A stretch of 45,000 nt of DNA from Mesorhizobium loti. GTDB lineage: Bacteria > Pseudomonadota > Alphaproteobacteria > Rhizobiales > Rhizobiaceae. The stretch's first letter is position 1; each line of letters opens with the position of its first letter. Positions 15,773 through 25,400 of this stretch are shown here, piece after piece. Location: contig AP017605.1 of assembly GCA_002356515.1 (NCBI GenBank), positions 3,245,001 through 3,290,000 on the forward strand, given 5' to 3'. The translations under genes were made by a program, and so were the position numbers. Under the pieces are notes generated by a model. That model ran no database searches and was not told the DNA's origin. It saw only the letters and a list, made by a program, of their open reading frames with translations.

Positions 15773-17116
15773 CTAGACGAATTTTGCCTGGTACCGCTCC
15801 TGCGGCGCCAGCCAGCTTTCGATGAAATCCAGCGGATCGACGCTTTCCATCATTGCTCTCGCGAGAGCCAGACGCTCCTCCAGGCGCTTGCGGCGATCTT
15901 CATCATCCGTAGTGTTCAACCGCTTTTCGGCGTCCACGAAAAAGCGCTCTATTGTCATCGCCTTGCCCCACCGTTCAATAATTTCCGCAAGCTGCTGCTG
16001 GCTATCGGCTAGGGCCTGAGCCACCTTGCGGGCGTCCTCCTGCTTTAGATAGCGCTCCCACTCCTCCTCTCTTTCTTTCTTCCTCTTCGCGGCCGCCACA
16101 TCCTCGGCGTCCATAAGGCGTTGAACAGTGCCCTTGGCCGCCTTCAATGTTTCCACGATTTTTGGGATCAGAGCGCCCATCGCTTCCTGCTCGGTTTCTT
16201 GCCAACTGACAGACCAGTCGACGCCCTTTTTCGGCGAATAGGCAACAACCCGAAAGCGCCCGCAGGGCATGTCCTGCTCGTTTGTCCAGGAATGCGTTAG
16301 CTGCCAAGGCTTGGCGGACCGGATGAGCCTGCTGTCCTCCCGATGGTATTCACCATTGAAGTATCGCACCGTCACTCTTTCGGTCATTTCGGTGATGGCG
16401 AGCCCGATCGGCACCGTGTCGACATAGAGGACGGTAGGTCGATCCGGAGCCCAGATGCTCCCTGAGTGATATTGCCCGTATTTGCGATCCTTGCTCTCCA
16501 CCTCCTGTTCTTTGATGCGGATGCGATCAAGGTCGTCGGCAGGCGGCGCGACTTGAACGCGGTATCCCTGTTCGTCCAACGCGAGATAGAGATCGTTGGC
16601 GATCGAGAGTGCGCGAAGCAACTGGGTCTCTGAGGAAACCAGATCCGGCAGGATTCTCTTGTAGGGCCTAAGGAACTCGCCCTGTTTTACGTCGCGTGTT
16701 TTTCGCATGTGCTCTTCAACGCCGAAGAGCAGCCGATGGCGCGCCGGGCGATGGGGTTTCGCGGCAGGTTTGGCCTTGCGAACAGAGCCTTCTTTCGCGG
16801 TTCTCTTTCGGCGTGGCTTTGGAGTCGGCGACGTTAGCTCAATCAGTTCGTCCGATGCCTCCGGCAGTGGCGGCAAGTCTACCGGGAGCCCGAGCAATTT
16901 ACGCGTCCAATATCCCGACCCAGGATAGGGAACCTGATACCGCTTACATATCGATGCCAGCACCATGCCGGAAATTCCGAGCTCTGGAGCGATTTTGCTG
17001 AGAGGCCTCTCGCAGACTCGATTGTAAAGCTCAAGGCGTGTCAGTTGCACGGCGAAATAGGTCTCAATTCGATCGTGGCCGATATCGCACCGCCAGCAGC
17101 GGCTGGTGATGCACAT
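15773..17116 (-). CDS. Hypothetical protein with N-terminal HTH-like motif
   Basis: The 447-aa protein's stretch LTRLELYNRVCERPLSKIAP, followed by ELGISGMVLASICKRYQVPYPGSGYW (about 26-72), matches a recurrent motif in proteobacterial proteins of unknown function. The 'YxxxxxxPxxKxAxxxGxSxxxLxxxCxxxxxPxPxxGYW' pattern resembles a helix-turn-helix. A Lys/Arg-rich linker follows (about 95-125), then a mixed domain and a long charged coiled coil (about 330-420, REEEWERYLKQEDARKVAQA). No catalytic motif was found. It ends the candidate defence block. The four palindromes at 17369-17497 lie 250-380 bases upstream and could be its regulatory sites. Function unknown. Confidence 0.75.
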   Translation of the reverse strand: MCITSRCWRCDIGHDRIETYFAVQLTRLELYNRVCERPLSKIAPELGISGMVLASICKRYQVPYPGSGYWTRKLLGLPVDLPPLPEASDELIELTSPTPKPRRKRTAKEGSVRKAKPAAKPHRPARHRLLFGVEEHMRKTRDVKQGEFLRPYKRILPDLVSSETQLLRALSIANDLYLALDEQGYRVQVAPPADDLDRIRIKEQEVESKDRKYGQYHSGSIWAPDRPTVLYVDTVPIGLAITEMTERVTVRYFNGEYHREDSRLIRSAKPWQLTHSWTNEQDMPCGRFRVVAYSPKKGVDWSVSWQETEQEAMGALIPKIVETLKAAKGTVQRLMDAEDVAAAKRKKEREEEWERYLKQEDARKVAQALADSQQQLAEIIERWGKAMTIERFFVDAEKRLNTTDDEDRRKRLEERLALARAMMESVDPLDFIESWLAPQERYQAKFV

Positions 17117-17368
17117 CGCTCGTCATCCGCCTATCAGCGGTTTGGATAACTTTTAAGACAGCGTGGCGCCGGCTTAATCCATTCATAGTAGCCGGGCCAA
17201 CGTTCGCAACTTGGGCGATCGAGGTCGCAGACTGCCGGTCAAAGATGCCATGTCGACAAGGGTGCAGGCTGCCCTCATGACAACGCGGCAGCCATCCAGG
17301 GCCCAACCTCGCGGCGGTGCGGAACCACTTCCAAATATCCGTGGACAATCGCAATCGCCGATTGAGAA
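17117..17368. other. Leader region of the 447-aa gene, no gene seen
   Basis: No convincing coding sequence. The stretch separates the palindrome cluster from the start of the 447-aa gene and may be its 5' leader. Confidence 0.3.
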
Positions 17369-17497
17369 GCACATTGTAAATTATTGAGCTAAAACAATTG
17401 TTTCGAATCGGAGCGCACATTGCAGAAAAACCTCACAATGTGCCGAGGGCGCAAAAAGTCCTAGCAAAAACAACCAACCGACCGCAGCACAATGTGC
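17369..17497. promoter_or_regulatory. Cluster of four GCACA(A/T)TGTGC-type sites
   Basis: Sites: GCACATTGTA (17369-17378), GCACATTGC (17415-17423), CACAATGTGC (17434-17443) and GCACAATGTGC (17487-17497). The last is a full 11-bp palindrome around a central base; the others are partial matches to it. Four related sites in 130 bp of otherwise non-coding DNA suggest an operator array for a dimeric regulator. The regulator is not identified. Confidence 0.5.
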
Positions 17498-17503
17498 GCC
17501 CTT

Positions 17504-17551
17504 TTATCTTGCCGTCTTAATCGGTCGTATTTTGCGATACTTATTTGCCAT
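17504..17551 (-). CDS. Possible 15-residue leader peptide with strong ribosome-binding site
   Basis: The minus strand shows GAGGAGGAACGACG immediately before ATG at 17551, an unusually good Shine-Dalgarno at good spacing. The frame MANKYRKIRPIKTAR then stops at TAA 17504. The peptide is very basic (6 of 15 Lys/Arg). It ends just before the palindrome cluster and lies upstream of the 447-aa gene in the same direction. It may be a regulatory leader peptide, or the intact start of a gene truncated by rearrangement. Confidence 0.35.
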   Translation of the reverse strand: MANKYRKIRPIKTAR

Positions 17552-17910
17552 CGTCGTTCCTCCTCTAATATACGATAATACACCATTCTATGCTCTACAC
17601 CACGATCCCGTACTCTTGCGTCGAGTTCCGATGCGCCGTGCAGTCTTCCGCGCTCTGCGACGGCGTAGCAGCGCTGCTTATTTGCAGCACGGGAACCGTC
17701 GTGGCGCACTTTTCCATCGGAGTGACGGAGCATCGTCACAGCCAATCCGGCGCGGTCCGGCCGTCTCGCGATCGGCGCGGCCGCAGACAAGATAACGTGC
17801 GTTCCGTCGTTCCTGGTCTGCATCAGTCCTCATCCGCCGGAGCGGATTCCTTGTGTCAGATGGCGCCAGTCAGCGTGCCAGCGCCATGCGTTTCACTTCC
17901 ATTGCGCTGC
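17552..17910. other. Intergenic, between the micro-gene and the IS110 relic
   Basis: Several overlapping frames are open in both strands, but none resembles a known protein or has a good start. An AT-rich stretch at about 17565-17590 could hold the promoter for the leader peptide on the minus strand. Confidence 0.3.
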
Positions 17911-18760
17911 TCATCGATGCGCTCCCAGCAGCCGGCGATCCTTGTCATGGGCACGCCGGCCGGAATCCGCCTGGCTTGCCGCCGGATCGCCGACATAGAA
18001 CGTTCCGTCGGTCCAGATCGCGTGCATGATCACCGCCAGCTTGCGCGCAACGGCGACACAGGCCTTGCGGTGGCAGGAGCGTTTGGCGATCGCCTGGCCC
18101 CAGTTCTTGACCTTGTCGGAGCCTTTGAAGCGCGTCATCAGCCCCGAAGCCGCCTCGTAAAGCGAGCGTCGCACGTCCGCATCGCCGGCCTTCGAGATGC
18201 GACCCTGGACGTCGATCGAGGTGCCCGACTGCCAGCGCCGCGAGGTCAGGCCGAAGTAGGCCGCGACATCACGCGAGCGGCGGAAGCGCGACGGATCGTC
18301 GATCGCCGTCATGAACGAGAGCGCAGTCACCGGCCCGACGCCGGGGATGGCCATGAAGCGTCGGCACAGCTCGCTACGTGCCACCATTTTGACGACGAGA
18401 TCGTGCAGCCTGCAATACTGTCTCCATAGCGCTGCGCGCGCCGACAGCATGGCGTCCATCAGTTCGGAGGAAAGTGGATCCTCCGCCACCACGGTGCGCA
18501 CCGCCTTGTCGAATGCCCCTCGCCCGACCTTGCCCAGGCGGATGCCAAATGCCTTCAGCGAATGGCGTATGGCGTTCTTGAGGTCGAGGAACTTGGCTTT
18601 CAGGTTGCGCCGGTGCGTCAGATGATGTGGGCAATGCAGAGCGCGTCGTCCTTGTCGGCTTTGTTGCGCTGCGCCGACATCGGGCACGCACTATGCTGCG
18701 TCTCCAGGCAGGTGGCCGGCAGGCCGAGTACCTTGATTTCCGGATGCAGGCAGGGCGACA
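17911..18760 (-). pseudogene. Decayed IS110-family transposase
   Basis: The C-terminal transposase_20 part is intact in one frame: MAIPGVGPVTALSFMTAIDD, then RDVAAYFGLTSRRWQSG and GDADVRRSLYEAA. An upstream piece in another frame reads MSAQRNKADKDDALCIAHII, matching the 'MRNKTDKNDARGIA' region of the N-terminal DEDD domain. It runs into a stop. About 60 bases that should encode the next segment are missing before RRNLKAKFLD, and the first 60 or so residues are not recognisable. IS110 elements lack the usual inverted repeats, so ends could not be set. Inactive by frameshift and deletion. Confidence 0.85.
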
Positions 18761-18974
18761 GCGAGCCCGCCTCGTCGCTGAAATACTGTCGCTGGCGCGA
18801 TCTCTCGATCACGACATTCGGGCTGTGGATGCGCCATCTCGTGAGCAGCGAAGACCTGCGCAGACGTTCAGAAAACCTGCGGAATTTGCGCAGGAAGAAG
18901 GCCCCACGTGTGCATAAGAAGGCACCGACGAAGCGGCCCAAAAGGCCTCCGTGCTATCGCTCAAGCAGACGCGC

Positions 18975-19131
18975 GGGCAGCGGCCCGATCGCTCTGCGGG
19001 CGTTCTGGAGTGTGAGCGAGATGCTGGACCAGGTACCATCGCAGCTGCGCCCAAGCGCCCGAAATATGCTTGCCGGACCTGTGAGACCGTGGTGCAGTCG
19101 CGGGCTCCGGAGCGGCTGGAAGAGTAATTCG
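18975..19131 (+). mobile_element. Remnant of an IS66-family transposase gene (tnpC)
   Basis: One plus-strand frame gives VSEMLDQVPSQLR. A shifted frame immediately downstream gives RPKYACRTCETVVQSRAPERL. Together these match the zinc-finger region of IS66 TnpC ('GEDVSEMLDYVPAxF...RPKxxCRxCETVVQAPAPxR'). Only about 50 residues remain, broken by a frameshift, with no ends visible. With the IS110 relic it forms a decayed insertion hot spot between the defence block and the secretion locus. Confidence 0.7.
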
Positions 19132-19230
19132 CCCAACCCGTGAGCTTCAGACATCATCTTTCTCGCCTGGTCGTCCAGGTGCGAGACAGAAGGATCGCTG
19201 ACTACATCTCGCGATTTGGAGGGCCAGACT

Positions 19231-20568
19231 CTATTTCTGGCGGAAAGAGGAATGAACCGAGGCAAGAAGGGGGCTCAGAATATAGTCGAGAGCGGTGCGC
19301 TCCTCGGTGACGATCATCACTGAGGCAGGCATCCCCGGATAGAGCGCGATCTGCGGGGCTGCGGCCAGCTCGGCCGGGTCGACCACGACATCGGCGACGT
19401 AGTAGGGGAATCCGGTTTTGCTGTCGGTTACGCGATCCGCCGAAATACGGGTGACGCGTCCATGGATGATCGGAATGGAACGCTGCTTGTAAGATGTAAA
19501 GCGCACTTCCGCCATCATGTCGGATCGCAGGCTTGATATATCCTCGACGCGCACCTGCGCCTGGACGACCAGCGAGTTCCGCGTCGGCACGATATCGAGG
19601 ATCGTCTGCCCGGGGGCGACGATCGCACCTGTCGAGAAGACGCTGAGGTTCATCACCTGGCCGTCATAGGGCGAGCGGACCACGGCGCGATCCACGGCGG
19701 CCTGACTCGCGAACATCGTAGGCACGAGGTCTGCCAGCTTGGACTGCGTATCGATCAGCATTGCCGAGAGCTTGGCGCGGCGGTCGTTTGTCAGTTGCGT
19801 GATCTGGCTTTCGAGCTCGGCCTTGCTCTGACGGTTGCCCGCGATCTCGCCCAGAGTCTCGTCTATCAGGCCTTGCAGGTCGGACGCGGAGCGGTCGAGC
19901 TCAAGGATGCGCGTGCGCGTCGTCAACCCGGCCTTCAGCAGCTTGTCGAGTCCGACCTTCTCGTCGATGGTGGACTTCAGCTGCGCGCGAAAGGATTCGA
20001 CGCGCGCCTGCTTGCCGTCGATTTGCTCATCGAGTTCGGCGATTCGCTTCTGCAGAATCTGCCTGGCGCCTGCCATCGAGGCCCGCTGGCTTTCAAGGTC
20101 GGCGATCTGGCTGGCCATCGCGTCCTGCAGATAAGTCTGGTGTGCGGCGTTCATGTCTTTCGGGAAAGCAACCGCCTCCTTGCCGTCGAGCTCTGCGCGG
20201 ATGCGGGCATCCGTCGCGCGGAACAAAGCATATTGCTGGGAATAGAGGTTTAATTCGGATCGGATCTTGCTGTCGTCTAGCACAAGCAATATGTCGCCCG
20301 TCTTGACGATGTCGCCGTCCTTGACGTGTATCTCCTTCACCGTGCCGCCATCGAAGTGCTGGACGCTCTTGCGGTTCCCTTCCACCTTGACGACTGCGTC
20401 CGCGAGCACCGCGCCGTTCAGCGGCGCCACGGCGGCCCAGCCGCCGAAAATGCCGAAGAAGGCGACGATGATCAGAAGGCCGCCAAGGGCTGGCACCCTG
20501 ATCGAATCCGAGGCGGCGGCGCCGGTTTCACCTGGCAGGCTGCGATAGACAAAGGCGCCGTCGCTCAT
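19231..20568 (-). CDS. HlyD-family periplasmic adaptor of a type I secretion system
   Basis: The 445-aa protein has one N-terminal membrane helix (about 28-47), a biotinyl/lipoyl-like half (VKVEGNRKSVQHFDGGTVKE, VKTGDILLVLDD), a long coiled-coil hairpin (about 130-290), the returning half (VDRAVVRSPYDGQVMNLSVF) and a beta-barrel C-terminus. This is the layout of HlyD/PrtE adaptors, which link the inner-membrane ABC exporter to an outer-membrane TolC channel. ATG 20568 follows AGGAGAG at good spacing and lies 19 bases after the ABC gene stop. No TolC homologue is in the window, so a channel encoded elsewhere is presumably used. The likely cargo is the giant adhesin upstream. Confidence 0.93.
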   Translation of the reverse strand: MSDGAFVYRSLPGETGAAASDSIRVPALGGLLIIVAFFGIFGGWAAVAPLNGAVLADAVVKVEGNRKSVQHFDGGTVKEIHVKDGDIVKTGDILLVLDDSKIRSELNLYSQQYALFRATDARIRAELDGKEAVAFPKDMNAAHQTYLQDAMASQIADLESQRASMAGARQILQKRIAELDEQIDGKQARVESFRAQLKSTIDEKVGLDKLLKAGLTTRTRILELDRSASDLQGLIDETLGEIAGNRQSKAELESQITQLTNDRRAKLSAMLIDTQSKLADLVPTMFASQAAVDRAVVRSPYDGQVMNLSVFSTGAIVAPGQTILDIVPTRNSLVVQAQVRVEDISSLRSDMMAEVRFTSYKQRSIPIIHGRVTRISADRVTDSKTGFPYYVADVVVDPAELAAAPQIALYPGMPASVMIVTEERTALDYILSPLLASVHSSFRQK

Positions 20569-20587
20569 CGATCTCTCCTGGCCCTGC

Positions 20588-22324
20588 TCATTGCGTTGTC
20601 ACCCCGATCGGAGTCGCACGCTGGTTGAGCAGCGCCACGATCTCGTTTCGCATGCCGAAGGCTTCGACGGCGCCGTCACGCAGCAAAAGGATCTTGTCGA
20701 CATTGGCGATCGTTGAGGGGCGGTGCGACACGATGATCACTGTGCTGCCGCGGCGCTTGAGTTCGATCGCGCACTCGCTCAGTGCGCGATCTCCGTCGGC
20801 GTCGAGATTGGAACTAGGCTCGTCGAGAATGATCAGCTTCGGCAGCCCGAACACTGCCCGGGCAAGCGCGATCCGCTGCCGGTAACCGCCAGAGAGCACA
20901 GCGCCGCCTTCGCCGATCTGGGTCTCATAGCCTTGCGGCAGGCGGATGATCATGTCATGCACGCCGGCCAAGCGGGCGGCCTCGATCACCTCCTGGTCGA
21001 CATTGGTCTTGAAGCGCCCGATGTTTGAGGCGACGGTGTCGGAGAAGAGCTCGATGTCCTGCGGCAGGTAACCGATATGGTCGCCGAGCGCGTCGCGACC
21101 CCACTGCGTCATGTCGGCGCCGTCCAGTCTAACCGTTCCACGGCTGGGCTGCATGACGCCAGCCAAGTGTCGAGCGAGGGTGGATTTGCCGGCGCCCGAG
21201 GGCCCGATAATGCCGAGCGCCTCGCCGGCCTCGAGCCGGAACGAGATGTCCCGCAGAAGGATCTTCTGCAGGCCGGGCAGCGCGTAGCTCACCTGCTCAA
21301 CCGAGATCTTGCCTGTTGGCTTCGGCAGATTGAACGAACGGTCGTCGCGCGCATCGCCTTCGACCAGCTTGCGAACCCTCGCCAGCGCGCCGCGCGCCAG
21401 GACAAGGCTGCGCCACACGCCTACGATCTGCTCGACGGGCTGGAGGCCCCGGCCCAGAAGAAGGCTTGCCGCGAAAATGGAGCCGGCGCTCGTTTGCCGT
21501 TCGATGACCAGATATGCGCCAAGGCCGAGGATGAGCGACTGCATGGTCAGCCGAAGAAATCTGATCAGCCCGGACATCAAAGCGGCGCGGTCGCTGGCGT
21601 CCGCCTGGCGCAGAAGCGCCAGATTTCGATCGCGTTCCCAGCGGCGGATCAGGCCGTCGATCATCCCCATGGCGCGGACGACTTCCGCGTTCCTGAGGCT
21701 CATCTCGGTGAAGGCATAGTTGGCCGTTGCCACGTCGTTGGCCTGCTTCAGCGGCCCGCGCACCAGAAATTCATTGCTCACCGCCATTGCAATTAGCAGC
21801 AGCGATGAGCCGAGCGCAAAGAACCCCAGCCAAGGGTGCAGCAGGAAGATGATGGCGATGTAGATGGGCGACCAGGGCAGATCGAGCACCGCATGTATGC
21901 CGCTGCCGGTAATGACCTGCCGGAAAGTGTCGAAGTCGCGGATCGGCTGACTCAGCGAGGAACCCGGCGAGGAGGCCTCGAGCGAGGCTGCGACGACCTT
22001 GGCGGAAAGCAGTCGGTCGAGGCGCGCGCTGGCGCGGGTCAGGATCCTGGCGCGCACCAGATCGAGGCCGGCAAGGGCAAGGAAGGCCGCCAGCAGCACA
22101 ATCGTAAGCATTATCAGCGTCGTTTCGCTGCCGCTGGTGACTACCCGGTCATAGATCTGCAGCATATAGAGCGGCGAGGCCAGGTAGAGCAGGTTGATCG
22201 CCAAGCTGAACCCTGCCGCGACCAGGAAATAGTGGCGGCACGCCAGCAGCGCGTCCTTGACGATCTTGCTTTTGCTGTTGAGACTCAATGACCCAGCGGA
22301 GAACCGCCCCCTGTCCAATCGCAC
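20588..22324 (-). CDS. Type I secretion ABC permease/ATPase (PrtD-like)
   Basis: The 578-aa exporter has an N-terminal six-helix membrane domain (roughly 25-310) and a C-terminal ATPase with Walker A GPSGAGKST, signature LSGGYRQR, Walker B LIILDEPSSNLD and a switch His in IIVSHRPS. No N-terminal peptidase or peptidase-like domain is present, as in the PrtD group that exports RTX-type proteins through a C-terminal signal. The frame opens with GTG at 22324; a TTG further in (LSLNSK) is an alternative start. It lies between adhesin and adaptor genes in one orientation. The ABC and adaptor genes form an operon; a hairpin separates them from the adhesin gene. Confidence 0.93.
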   Translation of the reverse strand: MRLDRGRFSAGSLSLNSKSKIVKDALLACRHYFLVAAGFSLAINLLYLASPLYMLQIYDRVVTSGSETTLIMLTIVLLAAFLALAGLDLVRARILTRASARLDRLLSAKVVAASLEASSPGSSLSQPIRDFDTFRQVITGSGIHAVLDLPWSPIYIAIIFLLHPWLGFFALGSSLLLIAMAVSNEFLVRGPLKQANDVATANYAFTEMSLRNAEVVRAMGMIDGLIRRWERDRNLALLRQADASDRAALMSGLIRFLRLTMQSLILGLGAYLVIERQTSAGSIFAASLLLGRGLQPVEQIVGVWRSLVLARGALARVRKLVEGDARDDRSFNLPKPTGKISVEQVSYALPGLQKILLRDISFRLEAGEALGIIGPSGAGKSTLARHLAGVMQPSRGTVRLDGADMTQWGRDALGDHIGYLPQDIELFSDTVASNIGRFKTNVDQEVIEAARLAGVHDMIIRLPQGYETQIGEGGAVLSGGYRQRIALARAVFGLPKLIILDEPSSNLDADGDRALSECAIELKRRGSTVIIVSHRPSTIANVDKILLLRDGAVEAFGMRNEIVALLNQRATPIGVTTQ

Positions 22325-22430
22325 GCCCAGAACCGATGTTACTCCAGATCGTTCAAACGGCCACGCAGTCGGTTCTTTTTCCTGCCGTAAACCTTAATTC
22401 GTAAGCTGAATCGGCGACCAGCCGACCTGG

Positions 22431-22458
22431 GGTGAGCCGCGTGTGTATGCGGCTCACC
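22431..22458 (-). terminator. Intercistronic stem-loop between adhesin and exporter genes
   Basis: A 10-bp perfect stem (GGTGAGCCGC with GCGGCTCACC) closes an 8-nt loop 12 bases after the adhesin stop codon. No T-run follows on the minus strand, so it is not a classical terminator. It may stabilise the adhesin message or reduce read-through into the exporter genes, giving unequal expression. Confidence 0.45.
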
Positions 22459-22470
22459 TTCAGGTTCACG

Positions 22471-25400
22471 CTACGAGACGCTAGCTGTTAGACCATACTC
22501 AACCACCGTCCTGCCGGCCCCGTCGTCTACAAGCGTAAAGTTATGCGCATCGAAGATACCAAGGAGGTGGAGCGTGGCATTGTGAGCGCCGTCAGTCACG
22601 GTCAATGTCCCTCCACTACCGTTCGTGTCGGCCTGATAGGCCGCGGACGTTCCAGCGCCGAACAGGATGTCGCCGAGGTCGATCTTATCGTCGTTGGTCA
22701 TGCCGCCAATCCTGCCACTGAAGTCGAAGGAATCATCGAGCTGCAACGTGCCAGCCGCATTCTGCGCGAACACCACATCCGTCGATGAGGCTGCGCCGAA
22801 TTCCAGCTTCGACAGGTTGCCAATCGTGGCTTCGCCTGTGCCAGTGACCTGGCCGTCGATCGTGATGTTGCCGCCATTGGCCCAAAGCAGCCCGGAATTG
22901 GCGAGCGTGCCGGTGATCATTAGGCCGCCGGAACCCGTCGCCTCCAGCGTTCCCGAGTTGACGGTGGTATTTGAGCCTGTGTCAATGACCAGCGCGTGCG
23001 TGCCGGTGGCGATGATCGTCCCCTGGTTGTTCAGGGACAATAGGCCGCCGCCCAGTTGGCCGGCGCCGGAGATGGTATTGTCGACATTGGTCAGAATGAC
23101 GTCGGCGCCCGTGCCGGAGATGACGTTCCAATCGCTGTCGGACAGCACGACCTGCCCGCCGCCCTGCAGGGTAATGCCGTGCTGGATAAGCTGCAGCAGC
23201 GTGTCGCTGCCTGAAGAGTCGAGCGAGATGATGCCGCTGTTGTTGATCGTGCCGCTCAGCGGCAGCATGGCGCCGTCGCCAATCGTCATGGTGACAGGGT
23301 TATTGACCATCGGCGTCTGGTCGAAGACGAAATTGCCGTCCGTGAGCGCGCTCGAGTGGACGCCGTCGAGCGTGATCGACTGCCCGTCGGCAAGCGTGAT
23401 CACCGCGTTGCCGCTGCCGTCGTCGGCCATGTGGGCCTGGACGTCGGCAAAGCTCTGGAAGCCGGAATAACCGATCAGGTCGATCTTGTCCGCGGCCGTG
23501 TCGAAGCTGTGCACGGTGTCGTTGCCGATAGGCTGCGAGAAGACGAAGAGGTCGTTGCCTTGCGAGCCGGTCAGCACGTCGTCACCGGACCAGGCGAAGA
23601 TCGGCATTCCTGGCGCATAGGCCTCGACGGTATCCGCCACGATCGCCGCGCCTGTTGTACCGCCCGCGTTGGTCCACGTCTCGGTCACATTGAGCACCAT
23701 AGCTCCGACATAGTTCGCGGGTGATGTGATTGACAGCGATGCAACGTCGTTCGTCACCACCGTCCAGGAGCCATCGCCGTTGTTTGTGCCCTCGTTCAAG
23801 TTCCAATTGGACGGAATCCCGCCGACAACAAGTGAGGTGGCTCCGACGTGATCGATCGAAAGATCGACTAGTCCCAAGTTGATAGATTCACCAGCGACGC
23901 CGGCCGGGGCTGTAGTGTTAAGAGTTGTCTGATTGCCGGCAGCATCTGTCGCAACGATCGTTAGAGCGTCATTGGTGTGAAGGTTTGCGTTTATGTATGT
24001 CCAGGTCCCCGCACTGAGTGTCGCGTTACCGCTGTTGAGATGCCCTGACGTCGTGTCTGAGACGTTCACGGTCACAACACCTGAATCGCTGTCAGAGTAA
24101 GTGCCGGTCAATTTACTTTGCCCATTGTTATAGCCAGTTTTTGCGACCGTCGGCGCCGTGGTGTCGACCTTGAAGTTGGCATTGTCCGTGACAGCCGCAG
24201 CCGTCAAGGTTGCTGCGTTGCCGGCGGCATCCGTGATCGTCCCGCCGTTCAGGCTTAGCGCATTGGCGTTGATGCTGATGCCGTTGGTATCGGTCTGGGC
24301 TGACTGGATCGTATAGGTGAATACCAGCGAGCTGCTGCCGCTGCCCGACGAGTAGTTTGCCTGCACTATGGTGCCACCGACATTGAGCGCGAGCTGGGGC
24401 GTACCGGTGACCGTCACGCTCTCGCTGACCGCCACCGTCACGCTCACCACGTCGCCGGCGTTCAGATAGCTGTTCTGGATCCCCGTCGCGCTGGTGATCG
24501 CTTCGCTGCTGACAGTCGGAGCCAAGGTGTCGACCTGCAAGACACCGGCCGGGTTTGTCACCACTCCTGCAAGATTGGCAGCATTGCCAGCTGTATCGTT
24601 GATTGAAGCACCGTTCAGGTTAATCCCCGTGATGCTCAGATCAGACGTGTTCTGACCTGTGGCCACGGTGTACTTGAAGGTCAATGTGTTGGTACCAGAG
24701 CCACTTGCGTAAGTCGCAGTTCCTCCGTCGTTGAGCGTCAGTACTGGAGTTCCTCCGGAAACCGTAACTGCCTCGCTCATGTTGAGATTTAGAGTCACCA
24801 CGGTGAACTGAATGTCACCCCCATGATCAAGCGAAGTACCAGCACCGATGTTTCCGACTACTGAGCTCGTTGCAGTAGTCAGATTTATTTTTTCGTAGCT
24901 CGATGGATTTGTGTACGAGGTCGCAATCAAGTTACCAGCGTTATCGGCGGCGATGCCCATCAGGTTGCTCAGCGCAGTCGTGAAGGCAAGAGTGGAAATT
25001 CCGGTGGAAAGGTCTATCGAATAGACTTTGTTGTCACTCGGCCCCACTGCATAGAGATGCCCCGACTGATCGAAAGTTATGTCCATGACGGAGTTAGCAG
25101 GGCCCGTAATCGTGCTTACGAACGTGAATGCACCGGTCGTCGTATTGACCGTATAGATTGCGTTTGTACCAACGTTTACGGCGTACAGCGTCCCGTCCTT
25201 CGCAAAATCTAACGCATATCCAAAGGATCCTCCGGGGCCGCCAATTGCTGTTAATGATCCATTGGCGAGATTCACTTTGGCTAGCGTCGCATTTGAACCA
25301 AGCAGGGTGTAAACGGATCCGTCGGGGGCGAATGCAAGTCCGAACGTTCCTGAAGTCGAAAAACTACCGACGACTGTGGTCGCTCCGCTATTGATGTCGA

